From UBA9214 sp964443845 (GTDB lineage: Bacteria > Pseudomonadota > Gammaproteobacteria > UBA9214), in contig CAYUFA010000012.1 in NCBI GenBank assembly GCA_964443845.1, forward strand, positions 1-56,328: DNA of 56,328 bases, written 5' to 3'. Made by a program: the position numbers and the translations under genes. Shown here in pieces: positions 1 through 7,793 of the stretch. The notes below the pieces were generated by a model. That model made no database searches. It was given only the letters and a program-made list of their open reading frames with translations, and was not told the origin of the DNA. Numbering within the stretch: position 1 is the stretch's first letter; each line of letters opens with the position of its first letter.

Positions 1-125
1 GGGAGCCGCGCGACAGCAGTGCGGGCAGCGATGCGGACCGCGATGCGGACCGCGACGCAGACCGCGACGCGAACGCAGACGAAGAGGCCCAGGGGGAGGA
101 GTCCGGCGCAACCGCTGCCTCCTGA
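1..125 (+). CDS. rpsF: 30S ribosomal protein S6 (bS6), C-terminal tail only
   Basis: The reading frame is open from the window edge (codons start at position 3) to a TGA at 123-125. It encodes about 40 residues of Asp/Glu/Ala/Arg-rich tail, including DADR repeats and a final ESGATAAS. S6 proteins of gammaproteobacteria often carry such an acidic, low-complexity C-terminus, and the gene directly downstream is rpsR, so the identity rests on position and composition. The folded RNA-binding domain lies outside the window. The stop is 34 bases before the rpsR start, which fits co-transcription. Confidence 0.75.
   Translation, partial: EPRDSSAGSDADRDADRDADRDANADEEAQGEESGATAAS
30..77 (+). repeat. 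12-bp tandem repeat in the rpsF tail
   Basis: Four near-identical 12-base units (30-41, 42-53, 54-65, 66-77; type unit gatgcggaccgc) encode D-A-D-R repeats. The last unit is diverged and reads D-A-N-A. The unit is a multiple of three, so a copy-number change would lengthen or shorten the tail without a frameshift. Confidence 0.8.
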
Positions 126-159
126 CCATCCGGCAACCGAATCAACCCGAGGAATCGAC

Positions 160-384
160 ATGGCCCGTTTTTACCGCCGCCGCAAGTTCTGCCGCTTCAC
201 CGCCGAGGACACCAAGGAAATCGATTACAAGGATCTCGCCGTCCTCAAGCAGTACATCACCGAGACCGGCAAGATCGTTCCCAGCCGCATTACCGGCACC
301 AAGGCCAGGTACCAGCGCCAGCTGTCCACTGCGATCAAGCGCGCGCGCTACCTGTCACTGCTGCCGTACACGGACGCACACTAG
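160..384 (+). CDS. rpsR: 30S ribosomal protein S18 (bS18)
   Basis: Encodes 74 residues starting MARFYRRRKFCRF, the classic bS18 N-terminus, with the conserved core DYKDLAVLKQYITETGKI and the ending ALSLLPY-like RYLSLLPYTDAH. It is a small basic protein of the 30S platform that binds 16S rRNA together with S6. The true start is the ATG at 160, behind a gaggaat ribosome-binding site at 148-154; the longer upstream reading is only the rpsF tail read in another frame. Length matches the family (about 75 residues). It sits between rpsF and a DUF2232 membrane protein gene in a ribosomal operon that continues to rplI. Confidence 0.97.
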   Translation: MARFYRRRKFCRFTAEDTKEIDYKDLAVLKQYITETGKIVPSRITGTKARYQRQLSTAIKRARYLSLLPYTDAH

Positions 385-422
385 GACCCGACACCTGCGC
401 TGGTGCCGGCGGCCATCGCGGC

Positions 423-1364
423 ATGAAACGGCTGGCTGAGTACATCGTCCGGGGGCGCTGGCAGGCGGTACAGGTCGTGGCACTGGCGGGTGCGTGCACC
501 TACCTGCTGCCACCGCTGACCACCCTGCTGGTCTACCTGGCTGCCGCGGCACTGGCGCTGGTGACCCTGCACCGGGGCATCGTGGCCGGTCTGCAGGTAT
601 TGCTGCTGGCTGCGCTGGCACTGGTGCTGCTGTTTGAACTGATCGGGCAGCACGTGGTGGCCCTGCAGTTGCTGCTGCTGATGCTGGTGCTGTGGGTGCC
701 GTCCTGGCTGATCGCGGTGGTGCTGCAACAGACCCGCAGCCTGGGCAGCGCGCTCAAGGTGGCGGCGCTGTTCGGCTGCTGCGCACTGCTGGCGATTTAC
801 GGCTATTTCGGTGATCCGGTTCCCTGGTGGACCGCACGCCTGCAGGAACTGGTCCAGTCGCTGCAGCACAGCGGCGTGAGCCTGCAACGTTTCGAAGGTG
901 CCGGGCTGATTCACGAACTCGCGGGCCTGATGACCGGCATGCTGGTATCCTCACTGCTGGTCGGGGTGGCCGGCAGTCTGCTGCTGGCGCGCTGGTGGCA
1001 GGCCTTGATCGTGCGGCCTGGGGAATTCGGCAGGGAATTCTGCCAGTTGCGTCCGGGCCCCGCCTTCGGTGTACTGACCCTGGGCGTGATGGTGTATGCC
1101 GAGTTCGGCCATGGCCGGGGAGGCGGGCTGGCTACGCAGCTGGCCATGGTGATGCTCGTACCCTACCTGCTGACCGGGCTCGCCGTGATCCACGGACTGG
1201 TGCGGCAGAGCGGCCGCGGCAATCTGTGGATCCTGGTGGTCTACGTGTTGCTGGGCCTGTTGCCGCAGACCGCCCTGCTGCTGGCCGCCGGCGGGCTGAT
1301 GGATACCTGGATCGATTTTCGTGGCCGCCAGGCACGGCGCGCTGCAAACCGTAAACAAGACTGA
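423..1364 (+). CDS. DUF2232 family multi-pass membrane protein
   Basis: Encodes 313 residues rich in Leu, Val and Ala, with about eight hydrophobic segments separated by short basic loops, so it is an integral inner-membrane protein. Composition, length and the position between rpsR and rplI match the DUF2232 (YybS-like) family, found at this place in several gammaproteobacteria. The function is unknown. The stop lies 15 bases before the rplI start, so the two are very likely translated from one message. There is no signal peptide separate from the first membrane segment and no catalytic motif I can recognise. Confidence 0.8.
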   Translation: MKRLAEYIVRGRWQAVQVVALAGACTYLLPPLTTLLVYLAAAALALVTLHRGIVAGLQVLLLAALALVLLFELIGQHVVALQLLLLMLVLWVPSWLIAVVLQQTRSLGSALKVAALFGCCALLAIYGYFGDPVPWWTARLQELVQSLQHSGVSLQRFEGAGLIHELAGLMTGMLVSSLLVGVAGSLLLARWWQALIVRPGEFGREFCQLRPGPAFGVLTLGVMVYAEFGHGRGGGLATQLAMVMLVPYLLTGLAVIHGLVRQSGRGNLWILVVYVLLGLLPQTALLLAAGGLMDTWIDFRGRQARRAANRKQD

Positions 1365-1379
1365 CAGAAGAGGTTGCCA

Positions 1380-1826
1380 ATGGAAGTTATCCTGCTGGAG
1401 AAGGTCAGTAACCTGGGTCCGATGGGTGCCAGGGTCAAGGTCAAGCCGGGCTATGGCAGAAACTACCTGCTGCCAAAGGGCAAGGCCACGCCGGCCACGC
1501 CGGCAAACATCGCGGCGTTCGAGGCCAGGCGCGCGGAACTGGAACAGGCTGCGGCCGAGGTACTGGCGAGCGCCGAGGCGCGCCGTGACCGGCTTGCCGA
1601 CCTGCAGATCACGATAGCCGCAATGGCCGGCGAGGAAGGCAAGCTGTTCGGCTCTGTCGGAACCGCCGATATCGCCGAGGCGATCACTGCCACCGGCATT
1701 CCCGTGGAGCGCCACGAGGTGCGTCTGCCGAGCGGTGTCTACCGTCAGGTCGGGGAGTACGACGTGGAGTTGCATCTGCACAGCGATGTCGACGCCATGA
1801 TCAGGCTGGTCATCACTTCCGAATAA
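1380..1826 (+). CDS. rplI: 50S ribosomal protein L9 (bL9)
   Basis: Encodes 148 residues beginning MEVILLEKVSNLG with the typical GYGRNYLLPKGKA motif. This is the N-terminal rRNA-binding domain of bL9, followed by the long connecting helix (roughly residues 40-75) and the C-terminal domain containing GKLFGSVG. L9 sits at the base of the L1 stalk of the 50S subunit. The ATG at 1380 is chosen over an in-frame TTG two codons earlier because it has a good agaagagg site at 1366-1373 and gives the family-typical MEVILL start. Length equals the usual 147-150 residues. Confidence 0.97.
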   Translation: MEVILLEKVSNLGPMGARVKVKPGYGRNYLLPKGKATPATPANIAAFEARRAELEQAAAEVLASAEARRDRLADLQITIAAMAGEEGKLFGSVGTADIAEAITATGIPVERHEVRLPSGVYRQVGEYDVELHLHSDVDAMIRLVITSE

Positions 1827-1880
1827 TCACCCGGCTGATCACAATCCGGCGCAACACACTGTAAACCGACAGCAACGAAG

Positions 1881-1907
1881 ACCGCTCCCGGCAGCACCGG
1901 GAGCGGT
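1881..1907 (+). terminator. Perfect 11-bp hairpin after rplI
   Basis: The arms 1881-1891 and 1897-1907 pair perfectly (ACCGCTCCCGG with CCGGGAGCGGT) around a five-base loop. No run of T follows, so it may be a weak terminator, a Rho-linked 3' end or a processing structure. It separates the ribosomal genes from dnaB. Confidence 0.6.
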
Positions 1908-2007
1908 TGCTCGCCAGCGAGCGGTGAAACGCACAAATACGCCGAATGTGCAATGGTGTGCTGTGCGGCGGTTTGTGATATCAAGCAATCCCGGGTTGGC
2001 GATTACA

Positions 2008-2045
2008 CATCCCAGATAACAGCACCCATCCCAGATAACAGCACC
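2008..2045 (+). repeat. 19-bp tandem duplication directly before dnaB
   Basis: Two exact, adjacent copies of catcccagataacagcacc (2008-2026 and 2027-2045) end one base before the dnaB ATG at 2047. They occupy the place where a ribosome-binding site should be, and neither copy contains a recognisable Shine-Dalgarno sequence. Confidence 0.9.
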
Positions 2046-2046
2046 G

Positions 2047-3447
2047 ATGGCGGAATCACTTCGTAGCGCAGATATACTCCAGGCCGATTCGAGCGGCCTC
2101 AAGGTGCCGCCACATTCCATCCAGGCCGAACAGGCGGTACTCGGCGGTTTGATGCTCGATAACACCAGCTGGGACACGGTCGCCGACACCGTCAGCGAAG
2201 AAGACTTCTACCGCCGTGATCACCGCCTGATCTTCCGCGCCATCGCGCAGCTGGCCGAGCGCAACCAGCCGCTCGACGCGGTGACCCTGTCCGAGTGGCT
2301 GGACCAGAACCGGTTGCTGGACGACGTGGGCGGGCTGACCGCGCTGGGCGGTCTGGCGCAGAACACCCCGAGCGCGGCGAACATCAAGGCTTACGCGGAG
2401 ATCGTGCGCGAGAACTCCGTGATGCGGCAACTGATCAGCGTCGGTAACCAGATTGCCAGCAGTGGCTTCGTGCCGGAGGGCAGGGACTCCACGGCACTGC
2501 TGGACAACGCCGAAAAGCTGGTGTTCGAGATTGCCGAGCAGGGCAAGCGCGGCAAGCGCGGATTCCGCAACATCCGCTCGCTGCTGGCGGCCGCGGTCGA
2601 TCGTATCGACATGCTGTTCCAGCAGGATGACGCGATCACCGGTGTATCCACCGGTTTCACGGACCTCGACAACATGACCGCGGGACTGCAACCCTCCGAT
2701 CTCATCATCGTCGCCGGGCGGCCATCGATGGGCAAGACGACCCTGGCGGTGAATTTCGCCGAACATGCGGCGATCAAGGACCAGATCCCGGTGGCCATCT
2801 TCAGCATGGAAATGCCCGGTGAACACCTGGCATTGCGCATGATGTCCTCGCTCGGGCACATCGACCAGCACAAGATCCGTACCGGCAAGCTGGACGATGA
2901 TGACTGGCCACGGCTGACCTCGGCGGTCAGCCTGCTCGATGCAGCGCCGATCTTCATCGACGACACACCGGCGCTGACTCCGGTGGAACTGCGTGCCCGC
3001 GCCCGCCGGCTCAAGCGCGAGCATAACCTCGGCCTGATCGTGATCGATTACCTGCAGCTGATGCAGGTGCTGAACACACGCGAGAACCGGGCCACCGAGA
3101 TCTCCGAAATCTCGCGCAACCTGAAAGCGCTGGCCAAGGAACTGGAAGTGCCCGTGATCGCGCTGTCCCAGCTGAACCGCAGTCTCGAGCAGCGCACGGA
3201 CAAACGTCCCGTGATGTCGGACCTGCGCGAATCCGGCGCCATCGAGCAGGATGCCGACGTCATCATGTTCATCTACCGCGACGAGGTGTACCACGAGGAC
3301 AGCCCGCACAAGGGCCTGGCGGAGATCATCATCGGCAAGCAGCGCAATGGCCCGATTGGCAAGGTATCGCTGACCTTCCGGGGCCAGTTCACCCGTTTCG
3401 AGAACTGCGCACGCGACAGCTACTACGGTGGCGGTGATTTTGAATGA
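2047..3447 (+). CDS. dnaB: Replicative DNA helicase DnaB
   Basis: Encodes 466 residues, the normal DnaB length. The N-terminal domain begins around PHSIQAEQAVLGGLML and is followed by the RecA-like motor. Walker A is GRPSMGKTT, Walker B is LIVIDYLQLM, and the C-terminal motifs include ALSQLNRSLEQR and SDLRESGAIEQDADVIMFIYR. DnaB is the ring-shaped 5'-3' helicase at the replication fork. The start at 2047 gives a usual N-terminus but has no clear ribosome-binding site, because a 19-bp tandem duplication lies there. The stop overlaps the alr start (ATGA, 3444-3447), so alr is translationally coupled. The rplI-dnaB-alr order is common in gammaproteobacteria. Confidence 0.97.
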   Translation: MAESLRSADILQADSSGLKVPPHSIQAEQAVLGGLMLDNTSWDTVADTVSEEDFYRRDHRLIFRAIAQLAERNQPLDAVTLSEWLDQNRLLDDVGGLTALGGLAQNTPSAANIKAYAEIVRENSVMRQLISVGNQIASSGFVPEGRDSTALLDNAEKLVFEIAEQGKRGKRGFRNIRSLLAAAVDRIDMLFQQDDAITGVSTGFTDLDNMTAGLQPSDLIIVAGRPSMGKTTLAVNFAEHAAIKDQIPVAIFSMEMPGEHLALRMMSSLGHIDQHKIRTGKLDDDDWPRLTSAVSLLDAAPIFIDDTPALTPVELRARARRLKREHNLGLIVIDYLQLMQVLNTRENRATEISEISRNLKALAKELEVPVIALSQLNRSLEQRTDKRPVMSDLRESGAIEQDADVIMFIYRDEVYHEDSPHKGLAEIIIGKQRNGPIGKVSLTFRGQFTRFENCARDSYYGGGDFE

Positions 3448-4517
3448 CCCGTCCTGCCCGTGCGCAGATCCACCTCGCCCGTCTCCGTCATAATCTGGTC
3501 CGCGTCAAGGAGGCCGCACCACGCAGCCGCGTGATGGCCGTGGTCAAGGCCAATGCCTACGGCCATGGCCTGGTTCCGGTGGCCCAGGCCCTGGAGCAGG
3601 CGGACGCGTTTGCCGTGGCCGGTCTGGAGGAGGCCATCACGCTGCGGGAAGCCGGCTGCGATCATCGCATCGTGTTGCTCGAAGGCCTGTTCGACGCCGG
3701 CGATGCCACCCTGGCCGCCGCCTACCGGCTGGACGTGGTGGTGCATGCCGCGCACCAGTTGCCGATGCTGGAAAGGGTGCCGGCCGGGCGCCGGCTCGAC
3801 TGCTGGCTGAAAGTCGATACCGGGATGCACCGCCTGGGATTCCCCCCCGGGGACGTACCCGCTGTGGCACGCCGCCTGTCCACCGTGGCGGGGGTCGGCA
3901 CGATCCGCTATCTGACGCACTTCGCGCGTGCGGACGAACCGGACCAGCGCGCCACCGCCGACCAGCTCGCGTGTTTCGACGCGCTGCCGCGGGACAGCGC
4001 GACGGAGTGTTCGCTGGCCAACTCCGCAGCAATCCTGGCCTGGCCGGCGACCCACGCCGACTGGGTGCGCCCCGGTATCATGCTGTACGGCAGTTCCCCG
4101 TTTGCCGGCCGCAGTGCCGCGGAGCTGGGACTGCAGCCGGCCATGACACTGCGCAGCGAGCTGATTGCCGTGCACGCCCGGCGCCGGGGCGATCCCGTCG
4201 GCTACGGCGGGGACTGGGTCTGTGAACGCGACACGCACATCGGTGTGGTGGCCCTGGGCTACGGTGACGGCTATCCGCGCCATGCCCGCTCCGGCACACC
4301 GGTACGGGTCGGGGGCCGGCGCGTGGTCCTGTCCGGGCGCGTATCCATGGACATGCTGTGTGTCGACCTGGGTAGCGGGACGGAAGCACGTCCCGGTGAC
4401 GAGGTCATCCTGTGGGGAGACGGGTTGCCGGTGGATGAGGTCGCCCGCTCCTCCGCGACGATAGCCTACGAACTGCTGTGCGGCGTGAATCGCCGCGTCA
4501 GCTACGAATGCCGCTGA
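3444..4517 (+). CDS. alr: Alanine racemase
   Basis: Encodes 357 residues of a PLP-dependent racemase that interconverts L- and D-alanine for peptidoglycan. The PLP lysine lies in VVKANAYGHG near residue 36. KVDTGMHRLGF and RPGIMLYGSSPF are conserved barrel segments. The C-terminal domain holds the catalytic tyrosine region LGYGDGYPR and SMDMLCVDLG. Length and motifs are complete. It overlaps the dnaB stop by four bases. Whether this is the biosynthetic (Alr) or catabolic (DadX) form cannot be told from sequence alone; the dnaB linkage favours Alr. Confidence 0.95.
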   Translation: MTRPARAQIHLARLRHNLVRVKEAAPRSRVMAVVKANAYGHGLVPVAQALEQADAFAVAGLEEAITLREAGCDHRIVLLEGLFDAGDATLAAAYRLDVVVHAAHQLPMLERVPAGRRLDCWLKVDTGMHRLGFPPGDVPAVARRLSTVAGVGTIRYLTHFARADEPDQRATADQLACFDALPRDSATECSLANSAAILAWPATHADWVRPGIMLYGSSPFAGRSAAELGLQPAMTLRSELIAVHARRRGDPVGYGGDWVCERDTHIGVVALGYGDGYPRHARSGTPVRVGGRRVVLSGRVSMDMLCVDLGSGTEARPGDEVILWGDGLPVDEVARSSATIAYELLCGVNRRVSYECR

Positions 4518-5199
4518 ACTGCAATTTGGCCATTTGGACTAGGCCAATTGTCTGCCTTGATTTCCCCGCCGCAACGACTAGCTTTACACGAACACTGTGT
4601 GCGAATCGCAATTATTCGGGTTGTTGAATTGTCGAGCTGTATTCCCTTTTCGTCATTAATTTGACAATCAAGGGGGGGAGATGGAATACACCGCAGCACG
4701 GGGCAGCACAAGCCGGCGCTCGACGTACGTGCAACCACCCGTGATTTCCATCCGGCAGGCTTGCCGCCTGGCAGGACATCTGGAACGGCTCAAGGCATCC
4801 GTGCCCCGCGCGGACGGGGTGCCCCTGCCGGCGTTTTCCGGAGACTCGTCATGGCGCTGCCGGGTGATTGCCACCGGGGCGGTCCCGCTGCCAGGCACGT
4901 ATCCCGGGTATACCTCCCTGGTGCGGGGCACCGCCTGCTGAACACGAGGATGCAGGAGCAGGACGTGGTACCGGCCGCTGAGCGGCTGGACAGCGCGAGG
5001 GGAAGCGGTGTACGACTGGCCGCAGGCAGCAGGACGATGCAGGTGCCGGGAAGCAGGAGGACGAACGGACCTCGGGCAGCGAGGTGACCGATGCCGCAGT
5101 CACCTGGTGGATGCCCGGCCGGCCGGGCGCTTCAGGATTGATCCAGACAGGTGTGGAGCAGGATGGATAGTGGGGAGTGCAACGAGGAGGATGAAGATC
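4518..5199 (+). other. Non-coding stretch between alr and the HMA-like gene
   Basis: This holds 682 bases with no recognisable gene. The first 160 bases are A+T-rich. They contain an imperfect inverted repeat (4522-4531 with 4542-4550) and TTGACAATCAA at 4661-4671, whose first six bases equal a consensus -35 box but without a good -10 box. A short open frame (4681-4941, 86 codons, G-rich leader) shows no known motif, and the opposite strand is open as well, so I do not call it. From 4942 the sequence is GC-rich with loosely repeated gcaggagcaggacg-like words. Confidence 0.5.
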
Positions 5200-5466
5200 A
5201 TGGCACAGACAGCAGCAAGTATGATCAGGCAATCCGCGAACCACGTCGAGATTGTGGTCCATGTCGACGAGACGCTGGGAGACGGGGAACGCAAGGCACT
5301 GGTGGATAACCTGGTGAATACCGTCGGCATCGAATCGGCGGAATTCTGCCCGCTGCGCTGGCACCTGATGCTGGTGCAGTATGACCGGGATCAGATCAAC
5401 TCCCGCGAAGTGCTGGGCCATGTGCACGCCCACAACGTGCATGCCGAACTGATCGGTCCGGTCTGA
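5200..5466 (+). CDS. Small HMA-fold-like protein without CxxC (orphan paralogue)
   Basis: Encodes 88 residues. The pattern of two helices and four strands is like ferredoxin-fold heavy-metal-associated domains: a first strand VEIVVHVDETL, a helix GERKALVDNLVN, a strand pair ending HLMLVQYD, a last helix, and the C-terminal AELIG. The metal-binding CxxC of true HMA domains is absent; the only cysteine is in EFCPLRW. It resembles the two proteins at 23571 and 23862, which share HLMxVxYD and the ELIG/ELVA end. The ATG at 5200 is nine bases after an aggagg site; an in-frame ATG at 5191 is too close to it. A strong terminator follows. The function is unknown. Confidence 0.75.
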   Translation: MAQTAASMIRQSANHVEIVVHVDETLGDGERKALVDNLVNTVGIESAEFCPLRWHLMLVQYDRDQINSREVLGHVHAHNVHAELIGPV

Positions 5467-5495
5467 CAGAGAACCATACAGAGGCTCTCTGCAAT

Positions 5496-5521
5496 ACCGG
5501 GGGCAATCCCCGGTGTTTTTT
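5496..5521 (+). terminator. Rho-independent terminator
   Basis: A perfect 7-bp GC-rich stem (ACCGGGG 5496-5502, CCCCGGT 5508-5514) with a five-base loop is followed by G and six T (5516-5521). It ends the transcript of the small HMA-like gene and isolates radA. Confidence 0.9.
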
Positions 5522-5601
5522 CGGTAGTCCGCAAGCCGACGGCCAGCCTGCCGGCCGTGGCGGGTGACTGCGCGCAGCGTTCCGGGTACTCTCTCGGCCC
5601 C

Positions 5602-6972
5602 ATGGCAAAACCGAAGACTACCTATTGCTGCAGTGCCTGCGGTGCTACAACGCCACAGTGGGCGGGCCGGTGTCCCGATTGCGGTGGCTGGAACACCCTG
5701 GGAGAGGTGGTAGCGCTCCAGCCGGCAGACACATCACGCCATGCCGGCTACGCCGGTGCCGTGGCACCACAGGTGATGAAACTGTCCGCGGTATGCCCCG
5801 AGGGGCTGGCGCGCAACTCGGTCGGACTGGGCGAGCTGGACCGGGTGCTCGGTGGTGGCCTGGTGCCGGGTTCGGTGGTCCTGATTGGCGGTGACCCGGG
5901 CATCGGCAAGTCCACCCTGCTGCTGCAGGCACTGGCCATCCTGTCCGCCTCCGTACCTTCGCTCTACGTCACCGGTGAGGAATCCCCGCAACAGGTCGCC
6001 TTGCGCGCGGCCCGCCTGGGCATCGAGGGCGGAGCGCTGGACCTGCTGTCCGAGACGTCGATGGAGCGGGTGCTGGCACTGGCGGACCGGCTACGGCCGC
6101 AGGTCATGGTGCTCGACTCGATCCAGACCCTCTACACGGAGGCCCTGCAGTCGGCGCCCGGCTCGGTTGCCCAGGTGCGGGAATGCGCGGCGCAGCTGGT
6201 GCGCTTCGCAAAACAGACCGGGACCGCACTGTTCCTGGTCGGACACGTGACCAAGGAGGGTGCGCTGGCCGGTCCGCGCGTGCTCGAGCACATGGTCGAC
6301 ACGGTGCTGTACTTTGAAGGCGATGCCGGAGACCGCTTCCGGATCCTGCGTGCCATCAAGAACCGCTTCGGTGCGGTCAACGAGCTGGGCGTGTTCGCGA
6401 TGACCGAGGGTGGCCTGCGTGAGGTACACAATCCCTCGGCGATCTTCCTTTCGCGCCATGAACAGGCCGTGCCGGGCAGCGTGGTCATGGTGACGTGGGA
6501 AGGGACGCGGCCCCTGCTGGTCGAGGTGCAGGCGCTGGTGGATCACAGCCAGCTCGGCAATCCACGGCGGGTCACACTGGGACTGGAACAGAACCGCCTG
6601 TCCATGCTGCTTGCGGTGATGCACCGGCACGGCGGACTGGCACTGGGCGACCAGGACGTGTTCGTCAACGTGGTCGGCGGGGTGCGGGTCGGCGAAACGG
6701 CAGCCGACCTGGCGGTGCTGCTGGCCGTGCTGTCCAGTTTCCGCAATCGCCCCTTGCCGGAACACCTGATCGTGTTCGGCGAGGTGGGCTTGTCCGGAGA
6801 GCTGCGCCCGGTCCCGAACGGGCAGGAGCGCCTGCACGAAGCGGCCAAGCACGGCTACCAAACGGCGATCATCCCGGCGGCCAACCAGCCGAAAAAGGCG
6901 CTCCGTGACCTGGAGGTGATCGCGGTGAGCAGTCTTGCCCAGTTGCTGGACGCGGTGTCCGGATTGTCCTAG
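5602..6972 (+). CDS. radA: DNA repair protein RadA
   Basis: Encodes 456 residues of a DnaB-like motor that drives branch migration of recombination intermediates. An N-terminal four-cysteine zinc finger (CxxC at residues 10-13 and 24-27) is followed by Walker A GGDPGIGKST, the RadA signature KNRFG in AIKNRFGAVNE, and a C-terminal Lon-like domain with GEVGLSGELRPV. Starting at 5602 gives the usual MAKPKTTYCCSACG; the 15 codons upstream are not family-like. No clear Shine-Dalgarno is visible. radA stands alone downstream of a terminator and converges on msrB. Confidence 0.95.
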   Translation: MAKPKTTYCCSACGATTPQWAGRCPDCGGWNTLGEVVALQPADTSRHAGYAGAVAPQVMKLSAVCPEGLARNSVGLGELDRVLGGGLVPGSVVLIGGDPGIGKSTLLLQALAILSASVPSLYVTGEESPQQVALRAARLGIEGGALDLLSETSMERVLALADRLRPQVMVLDSIQTLYTEALQSAPGSVAQVRECAAQLVRFAKQTGTALFLVGHVTKEGALAGPRVLEHMVDTVLYFEGDAGDRFRILRAIKNRFGAVNELGVFAMTEGGLREVHNPSAIFLSRHEQAVPGSVVMVTWEGTRPLLVEVQALVDHSQLGNPRRVTLGLEQNRLSMLLAVMHRHGGLALGDQDVFVNVVGGVRVGETAADLAVLLAVLSSFRNRPLPEHLIVFGEVGLSGELRPVPNGQERLHEAAKHGYQTAIIPAANQPKKALRDLEVIAVSSLAQLLDAVSGLS

Positions 6973-7035
6973 CCACCGCCTGCCGGTGCGGATGCGCACA
7001 GCCGCAGCCGGTTGTGCGGGGCGTGGATGGCAGGT

Positions 7036-7431
7036 TCAGGATTTCCGGAAATCGAGCGACAGCGAGTTGATGCAGTAGCGCTGGCCGGTCGGGGCCGGGC
7101 CGTCATCGAACATGTGACCGAGGTGGGCGTCGCAACGTGCGCACAGCACCTCGGTACGTACCATGCCGTGGCTGGTGTCGGTGCGGGTGCGGATGTTTTC
7201 GTGGTTGCCCGCGCGCAGGAAACTGGGCCAGCCGCTGCCGGAATCGAACTTGTCCGCGGAACGAAACAGCTCGGCACCGCAACACACGCAGGTGTAGGTG
7301 CCGGCGTCACTGCAGTGCAGGTATTCCCCGGTGAACGGCCGTTCCGTGCCGTGGTGGCGGGTGACCTCGTACTGCTCCGGGGTCAGCTCCGCACGCCACT
7401 CCTCGTCACTCTTGTGGATCCTGTTCGTCAC
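7036..7431 (-). CDS. msrB: Peptide-methionine (R)-S-oxide reductase MsrB
   Basis: Encodes 131 residues. It reduces the R-epimer of methionine sulfoxide in proteins. The zinc cysteines are C48/C51 and C97/C100. Other family motifs are the GSGWPSF substrate loop, HLGHMFDDGP, and RYCINS with the nucleophilic Cys120. Length is typical of a stand-alone cytoplasmic MsrB, and no signal peptide is present. Its 5' end is overlapped for 26 bases by the 3' end of the small gene at 7406-7696, which suggests translational coupling. Confidence 0.95.
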   Translation of the reverse strand: MTNRIHKSDEEWRAELTPEQYEVTRHHGTERPFTGEYLHCSDAGTYTCVCCGAELFRSADKFDSGSGWPSFLRAGNHENIRTRTDTSHGMVRTEVLCARCDAHLGHMFDDGPAPTGQRYCINSLSLDFRKS

Positions 7432-7696
7432 GTTGTGGTGGTCTCCTCGCGGCGGTGATCACGGGTGATTGCGCGCCCAACTTGTCCAGGAATTCGCGCG
7501 CGGTGGCGATCCCGACCTCGGCCTCGGCACGGGCCTGCGGCGCGCTGTTCTCGCGTACCTCGCGTTCCGCCCATGCCAGGAAGGCGCTGACCTCGGCAAT
7601 CTGCCGGTCCCGCGGCAGCGCGCGCAGCCAGGCACCGGGTTGTGCCCGGATGCGGTTGCCGGCGATGACTTCCGGATTGAACAGCAGATTCGCCAT
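7406..7696 (-). CDS. Hypothetical 96-residue protein upstream of msrB
   Basis: An open frame of 96 codons starts MANLLFNPEVIAGNRIR. It has an acidic helical middle (about residues 30-72, rich in Ala, Arg and Glu) and a basic tail. I do not recognise a family. It is the best candidate on its strand because it starts well, reads in the same direction as msrB and overlaps the msrB start by 26 bases. An earlier in-frame ATG at 7753 would add 19 residues of unlikely composition. It could be a small coupled partner of msrB or a non-functional frame. Confidence 0.45.
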   Translation of the reverse strand: MANLLFNPEVIAGNRIRAQPGAWLRALPRDRQIAEVSAFLAWAEREVRENSAPQARAEAEVGIATAREFLDKLGAQSPVITAARRPPQRDEQDPQE

Positions 7697-7793
7697 GCGA
7701 ACTCCGGTATTGCCCGGCAGTACTTGCGGTCGGCCCGTCCCGCCCGGGAACATTGCCGGTACAGGCCCCGGGCCACACCCCGTGCGCAGCCAT

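Noticed and set aside
951..1781. Long minus-strand frame across the DUF2232 gene and rplI
   Set aside because: It is antisense to two well-supported genes and has a Gln/His/Arg-rich composition typical of shadow frames.
4661..4671. TTGACAATCAA as a second FNR-type site, upstream of the HMA-like gene at 5200
   Set aside because: The half-sites are three bases too close together for the Crp/FNR pattern, and the gene is more than 500 bases away.
4681..4941. 86-codon frame with a G-rich leader before the HMA-like gene
   Set aside because: The opposite strand is equally open, composition is unlike the neighbours, the G run sits too close to the ATG, and no motif is present.
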